From Muribaculaceae bacterium (lineage in GTDB: Bacteria; Bacteroidota; Bacteroidia; Bacteroidales; Muribaculaceae): a stretch of DNA of 64,000 bases. Every line of letters begins with the position of its first letter. The stretch's first letter is position 1. The stretch spans positions 62,001 through 126,000 of the forward strand of contig JAEETL010000003.1 of assembly GCA_016290325.1 (NCBI GenBank), in the 5' to 3' direction. Shown here in pieces: positions 16,584 through 24,787 of this stretch. The translations under genes were made by a program, and so were the position numbers. The notes below the pieces were generated by a model. It was not told where the DNA came from. It made no database searches and saw only the letters and a program-made list of their open reading frames with translations.

Positions 16584-18490
16584 GAATGCCAGGAGGTCCC
16601 CACAACCGCAATGTCGTGGTCGATACCACGGGCGTGAACAAGCGCAGCACTCTGCTCAGGCTCTTCGGCATTGTGATGAAGAATTACAAGTTCTCGTTCC
16701 TGGGTGTGGCGGCGTGCATCGTCGTGACAGCATGCACTACCCTAGCCTCTACCCTATTCACCCGAACACTCATCGATGACTACATCACGCCACTGCTCGG
16801 TCAAGCTCATCCCGACTATGGCCCTCTGGCTCAAACATTGCTCAAATTAGGCATTGTGCTTGCCTTCGGCGCCCTATGCTCATATCTGCATAGCCGACTG
16901 ATGATTAACGTGAGCCAAGGTACGATGCTCAAACTGCGCACAAGCACATTTGACCACATGGAGTTATTGCCCATCAAGTATTTTGACGGCCGCTCCCACG
17001 GCGATGTTATGTCAACTTACACCAATGACGTGGACACCTTGCGCCAGATGATCAGCCATAGCCTCCCGCAGGCATTTAACTCACTCATTACCTTAGGAAT
17101 AACATTTGCCAGCATGATTGTGATGAGTGTACCTATGACCCTCCTGTCCATTGTGATGGCTCTCTTAATGGCATGGTCCACGGCTTATCTTGGCAAACGC
17201 TCTCGCAAACACTTCCGCGTGCAGCAGCAGAAACTCGCTGAGGTCAACGGCTTTATTGAGGAAATGATGACAGGTCAAAAGGTCGTTAAGGTTTTCTGTC
17301 ACGAGGAAAAGGCCATTGAGCAATTCGTGACGATTAATGAGGAGTTGCGAAGCAATACCTACGATGCTAACCGAATCGGTAATATCGTCATGCCCGTCAA
17401 TGGCAACCTGGGACACTTGAGCTATGTGCTTATGGGCGTTTTAGGTGCCGCTCTTATCATCAGCGGGCACAGTGGTATGACGCTGGGTACTCTCGTTGCG
17501 TTCCTTACCCTAAACAAGAGTTTTGCACGTCCTATCGCCAGCATCAGCCAGCAGATTAACAGCGTGCTTAACGCCTCGGTGGGCGCTGACCGTATTTTCA
17601 AACTCAACGACGAGCCCAGCGAAGCCGACCACGGCAACATCACCCTGGTCAATGCGGGTCACGACGGTACTGGCCAACTCGTTCCCTGCAAACCTCGCAC
17701 AGGCACATGGGCATGGAAAATCCCGCAGACCGACGGAACATACAAGTATATCCAAGTCAATGGCGGTGTCAAATTCAATAATGTGGACTTTGGCTACAAT
17801 GCCGATAAACAGGTGCTATTTGACATTGACATCGACGCCATGCCTGACCAGAAGATCGCCTTCGTGGGTGGCACAGGTGCAGGCAAGACGACCATTACCA
17901 ACCTCATTAATCGCTTCTATGACATCCAGGACGGCAAGATTCTCTACGACGGCATCAGCGTGAACGACATCCGCAAGCGTGACTTGCGCCACAGTCTGGG
18001 CATGGTATTGCAAGAGACTCACCTGTTCACCGGAACCGTCATGGATAATATCCGCTATGGACGCCTTGACGCTTCGGACCAGGACTGCATCGAGGCAGCT
18101 AAACTGGTTAATGCTGATGGCTTTATCCGCCGCTTAAGCAACGGATATCAAACTATACTGAATGCCGACGGTGGCAACTTGAGCCAGGGTGAACGCCAGT
18201 TGCTCGCTATCGCTCGAGCTGCCGTGGCCGACCCACCCGTTCTCATCCTCGATGAGGCCACCAGCAGCATTGACACGCGCACCGAGCGCCTTGTTCAGCA
18301 AGGCATGGACTCGCTCATGCAGGGTCGCACCACCTTTGTCATCGCCCACCGCTTGTCCACCGTTCGCAACAGCGATTGCATCATCGTGCTGGAGCGGGGC
18401 CGTATCATTGAGCGGGGCACACACGACGAACTTCTCGCTGCCCGTGGCAAGTACTACCAGCTCTACACCGGCGGCGAAATCACCAGTTGA
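16580..18490 (+). CDS. ABC exporter subunit with the catalytic ATPase site
   Basis: This 636-residue half-exporter has an N-terminal membrane domain with six segments and a C-terminal ATPase. Walker A is GGTGAGKTT, the Walker B glutamate is E559 (LILDEATSS) and the switch histidine is H590 (IAHRLS), so this subunit holds the active site. Its signature is LSQGE at 534-538 rather than LSGGQ, the pattern expected where it completes the partner's degenerate site. An extra segment of about 45 residues lies between the membrane and ATPase domains (near 355-400). It overlaps the first subunit by ATGA. A strong hairpin terminator follows 22 bases after the stop. Confidence 0.93.
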   Translation: MRMPGGPHNRNVVVDTTGVNKRSTLLRLFGIVMKNYKFSFLGVAACIVVTACTTLASTLFTRTLIDDYITPLLGQAHPDYGPLAQTLLKLGIVLAFGALCSYLHSRLMINVSQGTMLKLRTSTFDHMELLPIKYFDGRSHGDVMSTYTNDVDTLRQMISHSLPQAFNSLITLGITFASMIVMSVPMTLLSIVMALLMAWSTAYLGKRSRKHFRVQQQKLAEVNGFIEEMMTGQKVVKVFCHEEKAIEQFVTINEELRSNTYDANRIGNIVMPVNGNLGHLSYVLMGVLGAALIISGHSGMTLGTLVAFLTLNKSFARPIASISQQINSVLNASVGADRIFKLNDEPSEADHGNITLVNAGHDGTGQLVPCKPRTGTWAWKIPQTDGTYKYIQVNGGVKFNNVDFGYNADKQVLFDIDIDAMPDQKIAFVGGTGAGKTTITNLINRFYDIQDGKILYDGISVNDIRKRDLRHSLGMVLQETHLFTGTVMDNIRYGRLDASDQDCIEAAKLVNADGFIRRLSNGYQTILNADGGNLSQGERQLLAIARAAVADPPVLILDEATSSIDTRTERLVQQGMDSLMQGRTTFVIAHRLSTVRNSDCIIVLERGRIIERGTHDELLAARGKYYQLYTGGEITS

Positions 18491-18511
18491 TCCGTCAATT
18501 TAATCATAATA

Positions 18512-18540
18512 AAACGCCCGTTCCTGCGGGCGTTTGTTGT
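18512..18540 (+). terminator. Rho-independent terminator after the ABC operon
   Basis: AAACGCCCG (18512-18520) pairs with CGGGCGTTT (18527-18535) around a 6-base loop; the stem is GC-rich and ends in a T-rich tract. Confidence 0.88.
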
Positions 18541-18627
18541 CTATATATCCATTAAGCATAATTGAGCTGCTTTAAAAACAATTGACCACTTCGAATTGTA
18601 GGTTCATTTCAACAAAACTCAAAAAAT

Positions 18628-18659
18628 TTTGGTTTTGTGCTTGACTTGCACTAATTTTG
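18628..18659 (+). promoter_or_regulatory. Promoter of the flavodiiron/Nfn-like operon
   Basis: TTTG (18628-18631) and TAATTTTG (18652-18659) with a 20-bp spacer, an exact Bacteroidetes promoter. The leader before ATG 18717 would be about 54 bases. Confidence 0.75.
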
Positions 18660-18716
18660 CAGATTGTTTGAGAATGAACTGAACACAATACTATTAACTG
18701 ACTATACTATAGACCA

Positions 18717-19904
18717 ATGGCTAAAAAACTGACCGACCGAGTGACTTGGGTAGGTAAAGTGGATTGGGAACTCAAGACCTTCCATGGCGATGAGTTATCG
18801 ACCTTTCGTGGCTCTAGCTACAATTCCTACCTGATCCGTGACAAGAAAAATGTGCTCATCGATACTGTGTGGCTCCCCTACAGCCGCGAGTTCGTTAAGA
18901 ACCTTAAGGCCGAGATTGACCTCAAGGACATTGACTATATCGTGATGTGCCACAACGAGATAGACCATAGTGGCGCTCTCGTTGACCTGATGCGCGAAAT
19001 CCCTGACACGCCCATCTACTGCACAGCTAAGGGTGAGGCCATCATCCGTGGCCACTACCACCAAGACTGGAATTTTGTCAACGTCAAGACCGGTGACACG
19101 CTGGAATTGGGTGACAATACCCTCACCTTTATCGAGGCAACCATGCTGCACTGGCCAGACACGATGTTCTGCTACCTGAGCGGAGAGGAAATCCTGTTCA
19201 GCAATGATGGTTTCGGCCAGCATTTTGCCACCGAGTCGCTCTATGACGACCAGGTATGCATGGCCGAGGTCTTGCAGGAAGCCGAGAAGTATTATGCCAA
19301 CATCCTCGCGCCGTTCAGCCCGCTTTGCAACCGCAAGGTGAAAGAAATCCTGGGTATGAACCTGCCGGTTAAGATGATTTGCCCCAGCCACGGCATCATC
19401 TGGCGCAACAACCCAAGCTTGATCATTGAGAAATACCTGCAATGGAGCGATGCTTATCAGGAGGATCAAGTGACCATCGTCTATGACACAATGTGGCAGT
19501 CTACACGCCTGATGGCGCAGGCCATTGCCGACGGTATTCGTGAGCAATCGCCCACAACAACCGTAAAGTTGTACAACGCCGCCCATACTGACAAGAACGA
19601 CATCTTGACCGAGGTATTCCACTCTCGCGCCGTGCTCGTGGGCTCCCCCACCATTAACAACGGTTACAGTTATGCCATTGCTGGCATTCTCGAAATGATC
19701 AAGGGCTTGAAACTCAAGAAGAAAAAAGGTGCCGCTTTCGGCAGCTATGGCTGGAGCGGAGAGGGCATTAAGCTCATCACCGAGCACTTGAAAGCTGCAG
19801 GCATCGAGCCAGTTAATGACGGTATCCGTACCCTGTGGGTTCCTGATCAAGACGCTTTGGAGCAAAGCCGTCAATTTGGACGTGACTTTGCAACAACATT
19901 ATGA
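18717..19904 (+). CDS. Flavodiiron protein (FprA-type A flavoprotein)
   Basis: This 395-residue protein has an N-terminal metallo-beta-lactamase-like domain and a C-terminal flavodoxin domain (from about 250), the core class A layout with no rubredoxin tail. All six expected diiron ligands are present: H79, E81, H84, H145, D164 and H225, alongside D83. Such enzymes reduce oxygen to water, or nitric oxide to nitrous oxide, in the cytoplasm of anaerobes. The two genes behind it encode an NfnA/NfnB-like pair that could supply electrons from NAD(P)H and ferredoxin, which is inference from context. It is the first gene after a perfect promoter. Oxygen versus NO preference cannot be read from sequence. 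Confidence 0.93.
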   Translation: MAKKLTDRVTWVGKVDWELKTFHGDELSTFRGSSYNSYLIRDKKNVLIDTVWLPYSREFVKNLKAEIDLKDIDYIVMCHNEIDHSGALVDLMREIPDTPIYCTAKGEAIIRGHYHQDWNFVNVKTGDTLELGDNTLTFIEATMLHWPDTMFCYLSGEEILFSNDGFGQHFATESLYDDQVCMAEVLQEAEKYYANILAPFSPLCNRKVKEILGMNLPVKMICPSHGIIWRNNPSLIIEKYLQWSDAYQEDQVTIVYDTMWQSTRLMAQAIADGIREQSPTTTVKLYNAAHTDKNDILTEVFHSRAVLVGSPTINNGYSYAIAGILEMIKGLKLKKKKGAAFGSYGWSGEGIKLITEHLKAAGIEPVNDGIRTLWVPDQDALEQSRQFGRDFATTL

Positions 19905-19957
19905 TAACAAATATTCTAAAAATCAACTAAATAACTTAAACTATCACTTTAAATACA

Positions 19958-20740
19958 ATGAACAAAGTCGTTAGTAAAGAGCAGTTTTCTGCTAACGTAA
20001 CAAAGCTTGTCGTTGAGGCACCCCTCATCGCCAAGGCACGCCGCGCAGGTCACTTTGTGATTGTCCGTGCTGGCGAAAAAGGCGAACGTATTCCCCTAAC
20101 CATCGCCGACAGTGACCCCAAGGCTGGCACCATCACGCTGGTTATCCAAAGCGTGGGCGACAGCACGCGCAAGATCTGTGCACTCGAGCCTGGTGAGTTT
20201 CTCCATGACGTGGTAGGTCCCCTGGGCCAGGCCACTCATATTGAGAAGTACGGCACCGTGCTGTGTGCTGGTGGCGGTGTGGGCACCGCTCCCCTACTCC
20301 CCATTATCCGCGCCATGAAAGAGGCGGGCAACCGCGTCATCAGTGTGCTTGCAGGCCGCACTAAGGACCTCATTATCCTTGAGGATGAGGTACGTGCGTC
20401 AAGCGATGAGGTTATCATCATGACCGATGACGGCAGTTATGGCAACCAGGGTGTTGTCACTGTGGGTATGGAAGAGGTACTCAAGCGTGAGCACGTGGAC
20501 TACTGCGTGACCATTGGTCCCGCTATCATGATGAAATTCTGCGCCTTGTTGACCAAGAAATATGAAGTGCCCACCGAGGCTTCGCTTAACGCGATCATGG
20601 TTGATGGTACGGGCATGTGTGGCGCCTGCCGTGTCACCGTGGGTGGCAAAACGCGCTTCGTGTGCGTCGAGGGTCCCGAGTTCAACGCCCATGAGATTGA
20701 TTTTGACGAGTTGATGATGCGCTTAAAAGGTGCGCAATAA
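19958..20740 (+). CDS. Sulfide/dihydroorotate dehydrogenase-like FAD/NAD-binding subunit (NfnA-like)
   Basis: This 260-residue protein has a ferredoxin-reductase fold: an FAD domain at the N-terminus, an NAD(P)-binding domain with AGGGVGTAPLLPI, and a C-terminal [2Fe-2S] site in GTGMCGACRVTVGG...FVC. That is the layout of PyrK-like subunits, including the small subunit of the electron-bifurcating NADH-dependent ferredoxin:NADP oxidoreductase. The partner gene starts 33 bases downstream and encodes the matching large subunit. The pair is often auto-annotated as sulfide dehydrogenase plus glutamate synthase, but no glutamine amidotransferase domain is present here. The bifurcating role is inference from the gene pair. 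Confidence 0.88.
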   Translation: MNKVVSKEQFSANVTKLVVEAPLIAKARRAGHFVIVRAGEKGERIPLTIADSDPKAGTITLVIQSVGDSTRKICALEPGEFLHDVVGPLGQATHIEKYGTVLCAGGGVGTAPLLPIIRAMKEAGNRVISVLAGRTKDLIILEDEVRASSDEVIIMTDDGSYGNQGVVTVGMEEVLKREHVDYCVTIGPAIMMKFCALLTKKYEVPTEASLNAIMVDGTGMCGACRVTVGGKTRFVCVEGPEFNAHEIDFDELMMRLKGAQ

Positions 20741-20773
20741 ATCGTGTTTTGACATTAATTAATTCAAGAAAAA

Positions 20774-22228
20774 ATGGAACAGAACAATATGGATTCGCGT
20801 AACGAACAATGGCGCATCGACTTGCGCAACTCTAAGTCACCTAAAGAGCGCACGGCAATTCCCCGCGTGGAGATGCCTCAGCTTGATCCTAAATACCGCA
20901 TCACCTGCAATGAGGAAGTAAATCAAGGTATCAGTGCCGAGCAGGCTGTCGTTGAGGCTAGCCGTTGCCTGGATTGCGCTAACCCGCAGTGTGTAACGGG
21001 TTGCCCCGTGAACATCAATATCCCCAAGTTCATCAAGAACATCGAGCGTGGCGAGTTCGGCGAAGCCGCTGCTACACTCAAGGAGACCAGCTCGCTGCCC
21101 GCCGTGTGCGGTCGCGTGTGCCCTCAAGAGAAACAGTGCGAATCGCGCTGCATCCACACCAAGATGAACCATCCCGCCGTAGCGATCGGCTATCTGGAAC
21201 GCTTTGCAGCTGACTGGCAGCGTGATAACCTGCCTCAGGAAACTCCTGCCATGGCTCCCTCCAACGGCATCAAAGTCGCTGTTATCGGTAGCGGTCCTTC
21301 AGGACTGTCATTTGCCGGTGACATGGCTAAGAAAGGTTTCAGCGTAACCGTATTTGAGGCACTGCACGAAATTGGCGGTGTGTTGAAGTATGGTATTCCC
21401 GAGTTCCGTCTGCCTAACCATATCGTGGACTATGAGATTGAGGGTCTGCGCAAAATGGGCGTTGAGTTCGTAAAAGACTGCCTCGTCGGCAAAACCATCA
21501 GTTATGAAGACCTCCACGAGATGGGCTTCAAGGGCGTGTTTGTTGGCTCCGGTGCCGGTTTCCCGCGCTTCATGAACATCCCCGGTGAGAACCTCAACGG
21601 CATCATGTCGAGTAACGAGTACCTCACCCGCATCAACCTCATGGAGGCTGGTCGCGGTGGTGATACCCCCGTGCTTCGTGGCAAGACCATCGCTGTTATC
21701 GGTGGTGGTAACACCGCTATGGACTCGACCCGTACAGCATTGCGCATGGGCACTGAGCGCGTCATCCTCATCTATCGCCGTAGCGAGGAAGAGATGCCTG
21801 CCCGTCGCGAGGAGGTTGGTCACGCTAAGGAGGAAGGTGTTGAATTCAAGACCTTACACAACCCCATCGAGTACATTGGTGACGACAAGGGTCGTGTGGT
21901 AGCGATGAAGGTGCAGAAGATGGAACTGGGCGAGCCCGATGCTTCGGGTCGTCGCAGTCCTGTGCCCATCGAGGGTGCTATCGAGGAGATTCCCGTAGAC
22001 CTGGTAATCGTGGCAGTGGGCGTTTCGCCTAACCAGCTCGTGCCCCGTTCAATTCATGGACTGGACATCAGCAAGCGCAACACCATCGTGGTCAACGAGG
22101 AAACCATGCAGTCATCGGTGGACGATCTGTATGCCGGTGGTGACATCGTGCGTGGCGGCGCAACCGTTATCCTTGCCATGGGCGATGGCCGCCGTGCAGC
22201 GCTCAATATGGCTAAAGCACTGCTTTAA
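20774..22228 (+). CDS. gltA: NADPH-dependent glutamate synthase-type flavoprotein (GltA/NfnB-like)
   Basis: This 484-residue protein has an N-terminal domain for two [4Fe-4S] clusters (CLDCANPQCVTGCP and CGRVCPQEKQCESRC) followed by two dinucleotide-binding folds with VIGSGPSGLSFAGD and VIGGGNTAMDSTRT. This is the small-subunit fold of glutamate synthase and equally the NfnB subunit of bifurcating transhydrogenase; its length and its pairing with the upstream NfnA-like gene favour the latter. It would exchange electrons among NADPH, NADH and ferredoxin in the cytoplasm. The unit ends at an 11-bp hairpin. The gene symbol gltA follows common annotation and should not be read as proof of glutamate synthesis. 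Confidence 0.88.
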   Translation: MEQNNMDSRNEQWRIDLRNSKSPKERTAIPRVEMPQLDPKYRITCNEEVNQGISAEQAVVEASRCLDCANPQCVTGCPVNINIPKFIKNIERGEFGEAAATLKETSSLPAVCGRVCPQEKQCESRCIHTKMNHPAVAIGYLERFAADWQRDNLPQETPAMAPSNGIKVAVIGSGPSGLSFAGDMAKKGFSVTVFEALHEIGGVLKYGIPEFRLPNHIVDYEIEGLRKMGVEFVKDCLVGKTISYEDLHEMGFKGVFVGSGAGFPRFMNIPGENLNGIMSSNEYLTRINLMEAGRGGDTPVLRGKTIAVIGGGNTAMDSTRTALRMGTERVILIYRRSEEEMPARREEVGHAKEEGVEFKTLHNPIEYIGDDKGRVVAMKVQKMELGEPDASGRRSPVPIEGAIEEIPVDLVIVAVGVSPNQLVPRSIHGLDISKRNTIVVNEETMQSSVDDLYAGGDIVRGGATVILAMGDGRRAALNMAKALL

Positions 22229-22259
22229 ATCATTATACTAATATAAACGTATACTTTTT

Positions 22260-22293
22260 TGTGGGTGACAGTCTGTCAGGATTGTCACCCACA
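22260..22293. terminator. Hairpin after the Nfn-like pair
   Basis: An 11-bp perfect stem (TGTGGGTGACA at 22260-22270 with its complement at 22283-22293) has T-rich sequence on both sides. It ends the gltA unit and could also end transcripts of the small minus-strand ORF at 22305-22424. Confidence 0.82.
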
Positions 22294-22304
22294 ACTATTT
22301 TATA

Positions 22305-22424
22305 TCAATCGGGACGGGCGATATAGCCTTCTCGTTTCAGCCTAAATGATGGATTAGGATGATAAGCATGTGGAGGAAGCTGACGTGTTCTCAATGATAG
22401 GGTGTTAAAATCTGACTTCTTCAT
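22305..22424 (-). CDS. Candidate 39-residue small protein, unknown
   Basis: On the minus strand ATG 22424 opens a 39-codon frame ending in TGA at 22305. The peptide starts MKKSDFNTLSLRTRQ, continues with LPPHAYHPNPSF and ends RLKREGYIARPD. It is basic and rich in Pro, Arg and His, without a membrane segment or signal peptide, and reads much more like a coding sequence than chance. It lies in a 353-bp gap otherwise without genes, and its stop is 12 bases from a strong hairpin that could end its transcript. No canonical promoter is seen; TAGCATTTG at 22464-22456 is a near match with one extra base. I do not recognise a family. Function unknown. Confidence 0.5.
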   Translation of the reverse strand: MKKSDFNTLSLRTRQLPPHAYHPNPSFRLKREGYIARPD

Positions 22425-22565
22425 AATCTTAATTCTTTCTTTAAACAAATGCTACTTATTTCATAACCAGATAATTAAAAATCGTTCATCCAGTTTAAAC
22501 CTGAAAAAAACTGCGTCAAAAGCATTTCTTTTTAAAAAATGGCAAGAATTGTGCCAAAATTCAGT

Positions 22566-22573
22566 TATCTTTG
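22566..22573 (+). promoter_or_regulatory. -7 box for the six-hairpin glycosidase gene
   Basis: TATCTTTG is an exact match and is followed by CC. The best start codon, 22582, lies 8 bases after the box, which implies a nearly leaderless mRNA. A -33 element is not clear. Confidence 0.55.
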
Positions 22574-22581
22574 CCATTGGA

Positions 22582-24741
22582 ATGTTGAAAAATAGAGCGC
22601 AGAGCATTGCTGTGACGCTTGCGGCTATTGCCGTGAGCTTGCTTTTGTTTGCTTGCTCTGGCCGAAAAGAGATGAGCAATCAAGTGATTGTCCAGAACGA
22701 TTCTTTCACACTCACTGGTGACAGTCTCATTGAAGATACTATTGTCGCTTGGATTCCAAAGTCACAGGACAGGATAGCGACCAACCTAAGCATTTCTCGT
22801 TTGGATTCTATCTATCGCAATTCAGAAGTCGAGAACCTAAAGTTCATATCGGGTAAAGCATGGCGGATGCGCAACACACGCCCCACCATGATGCCCGAGT
22901 TTACAAGCGGTCAACCATTAATTGATGCGCTCTATAACATGTCGGTGGATGGTATAGCCAACGGCATCGACAAGAATGGCAATTTCGTCGCCACACACAA
23001 CATCAGTCGCCTGTATTGCGCTATTTACCTGTCACTGGCATGTCTCAAACCCCACCAGTCAATGTCAACGCTTAAGACAATGGTTGATCGTGACAGCATT
23101 ATCATGCAACGCGAGGGGCAGTGGCCCGTAGTGAGTGACCATATCGGTTGGGCAACAGCCGCCTGGGAGGTCTATAAGACCACTGGCGACCGCGACTGGC
23201 TCGCCTATTGCTATCGTGTGATAGAAAAAACGCTGGAGATCAACCAGCAAGTGCTTCTCGATCATCAAACCGGATTGATCCATGGTGCAGGCTATACATC
23301 GGCACGGCCATTAGGCACACGGCGCATGACTTGGATGGGCTATAACGACCTTTTCGCCTGCATGTCATTGGGCAACAATATCTTAACAGGTAACGCCTAT
23401 GCCATCTTGAGCGACATGGGTGACGAATTGGGTATTGAAAATTCCTATCAAAAGGACGCGCAACGCATTAAAGACGGCATCAACCAATACTTGTGGAACG
23501 AGGATCACGGTTTTTACAGCTCATTTCTCTATGGTGCAGCCTTTCCACGTCAATCACCATTAACCGACAACACCTCTCAGGCCATGTGCGTCTTGTGGGG
23601 CATCGCCGACGATGACCGAGCCGAGAACCTGATTGCCAACACTCCAGTATCGGACTACGGAGTGAATGTCACTTACCCGGCTTCTACACCCATTGAACCA
23701 TACTTTGTCAATTCTTCATGGGCAACGACCCAAGCCATGTGGAATCTAGCTGCCGCCTATACTGACAACGAGAATGCCCTGAGACGCGGTTTGGGCGCTT
23801 TATATCGTGCACAAGCGCTCTACCAGTCACGCGGCATTCACTTACAAGGCATCGATACCGATTACCTGGGCACTAGTGCCTCGAATGCTGCAATGGTCAT
23901 CCGCGTGTTGATGGGCATGAACTTCACACCCGAGGGGATTGAATTTGCCCCGACGGTGCCGACTGGAATGCCTGGTGTCAAGATCCTGAAAGGACTTAAC
24001 TACCGTCGTGCAGTGCTTAACATCACTGTTAATGGCGAGGGTAATGATGTAGCCACCATCACCGATAATGGCAAACAGCTGGAGAGTGCTTTTATCCCAT
24101 GTGACATAGTCGGAAATCACAGTATTGTCATCACCCTTAAGCGTGGCCAGCACCGCAATAACAAGGTCACGATTCACCGCAACGAGGTTATCATTCCACT
24201 TACTCCAACCGTTGAATGGACACGCGACAGTGGCTACATCGTGGATTACCAACCCGGCTTGGCCTATCGTTTAAGTGTCAATGGAAAACTAAGCGCTGTG
24301 ACCGATTCAGTATTCGCCCTACCTCAAACCGATGGCTTGACTGAGTATTCAGTCGAGATCGCCGGCAAGTACATCAATGGTTACATGTCACGGCCCTATC
24401 TTGATTTTCATCTCACGCCTCAAACCGCGTTCTTCCCTGACAGCACAGGCGGTCACACAACCATCACCGTGAGCGTGGCTCAAGGTGGCGATTATTTGCT
24501 GGATGTGGGTTACCGTCCCACGGGAACACTCGATGTGCGCGAGGTAAACGTGAATACCCATCCCATGGGAACGCTGGTAATGACGGCAGTCAATGAATTG
24601 GAAATAAATGGGTTGGCTTATAGCAATATGGTTACCGTCCAGTTACTAAAAGGCGAAAATGCCATTGCATTCAAGCAAATCAGGCTTCCTAAGGCTTTCA
24701 CGCCATGTGAGCCATACCAAGTGAGAGTCATAAAACGATAA
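22582..24741 (+). CDS. Six-hairpin glycosidase-like lipoprotein
   Basis: This protein of 719 residues starts with a lipoprotein signal (LLLFAC, cysteine near residue 29) and so should be anchored in the envelope. Residues about 60-480 form an alpha/alpha-toroid of the six-hairpin glycosidase kind, with motifs such as GQWPVVSDHIGWATAAWEVYKTTGD, MTWMGYNDLF and YFVNSSWATTQAMWNLA. The rest is beta-rich and may bind carbohydrate. The open frame reaches back to 22402, but that extension is not protein-like and runs over a promoter and the small minus-strand ORF, so ATG 22582 is preferred. The tricorn-like protease gene follows 46 bases downstream. The sugar substrate is unknown. Confidence 0.78.
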   Translation: MLKNRAQSIAVTLAAIAVSLLLFACSGRKEMSNQVIVQNDSFTLTGDSLIEDTIVAWIPKSQDRIATNLSISRLDSIYRNSEVENLKFISGKAWRMRNTRPTMMPEFTSGQPLIDALYNMSVDGIANGIDKNGNFVATHNISRLYCAIYLSLACLKPHQSMSTLKTMVDRDSIIMQREGQWPVVSDHIGWATAAWEVYKTTGDRDWLAYCYRVIEKTLEINQQVLLDHQTGLIHGAGYTSARPLGTRRMTWMGYNDLFACMSLGNNILTGNAYAILSDMGDELGIENSYQKDAQRIKDGINQYLWNEDHGFYSSFLYGAAFPRQSPLTDNTSQAMCVLWGIADDDRAENLIANTPVSDYGVNVTYPASTPIEPYFVNSSWATTQAMWNLAAAYTDNENALRRGLGALYRAQALYQSRGIHLQGIDTDYLGTSASNAAMVIRVLMGMNFTPEGIEFAPTVPTGMPGVKILKGLNYRRAVLNITVNGEGNDVATITDNGKQLESAFIPCDIVGNHSIVITLKRGQHRNNKVTIHRNEVIIPLTPTVEWTRDSGYIVDYQPGLAYRLSVNGKLSAVTDSVFALPQTDGLTEYSVEIAGKYINGYMSRPYLDFHLTPQTAFFPDSTGGHTTITVSVAQGGDYLLDVGYRPTGTLDVREVNVNTHPMGTLVMTAVNELEINGLAYSNMVTVQLLKGENAIAFKQIRLPKAFTPCEPYQVRVIKR

Positions 24742-24787
24742 ATATAATAACTACTCAAATACATTATCTCTTAAAACCAACAAATCA

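Noticed and set aside
18795-19874. A 359-codon open frame antisense to the flavodiiron gene
   Set aside because: It is a shadow of codon bias in the real gene; it has no promoter, no family-like motifs, and the plus-strand protein has all catalytic ligands.
22402-22581. A 60-residue N-terminal extension of the six-hairpin glycosidase
   Set aside because: It runs through an exact -7 box and moves the lipobox away from the N-terminus; the sequence is not protein-like.
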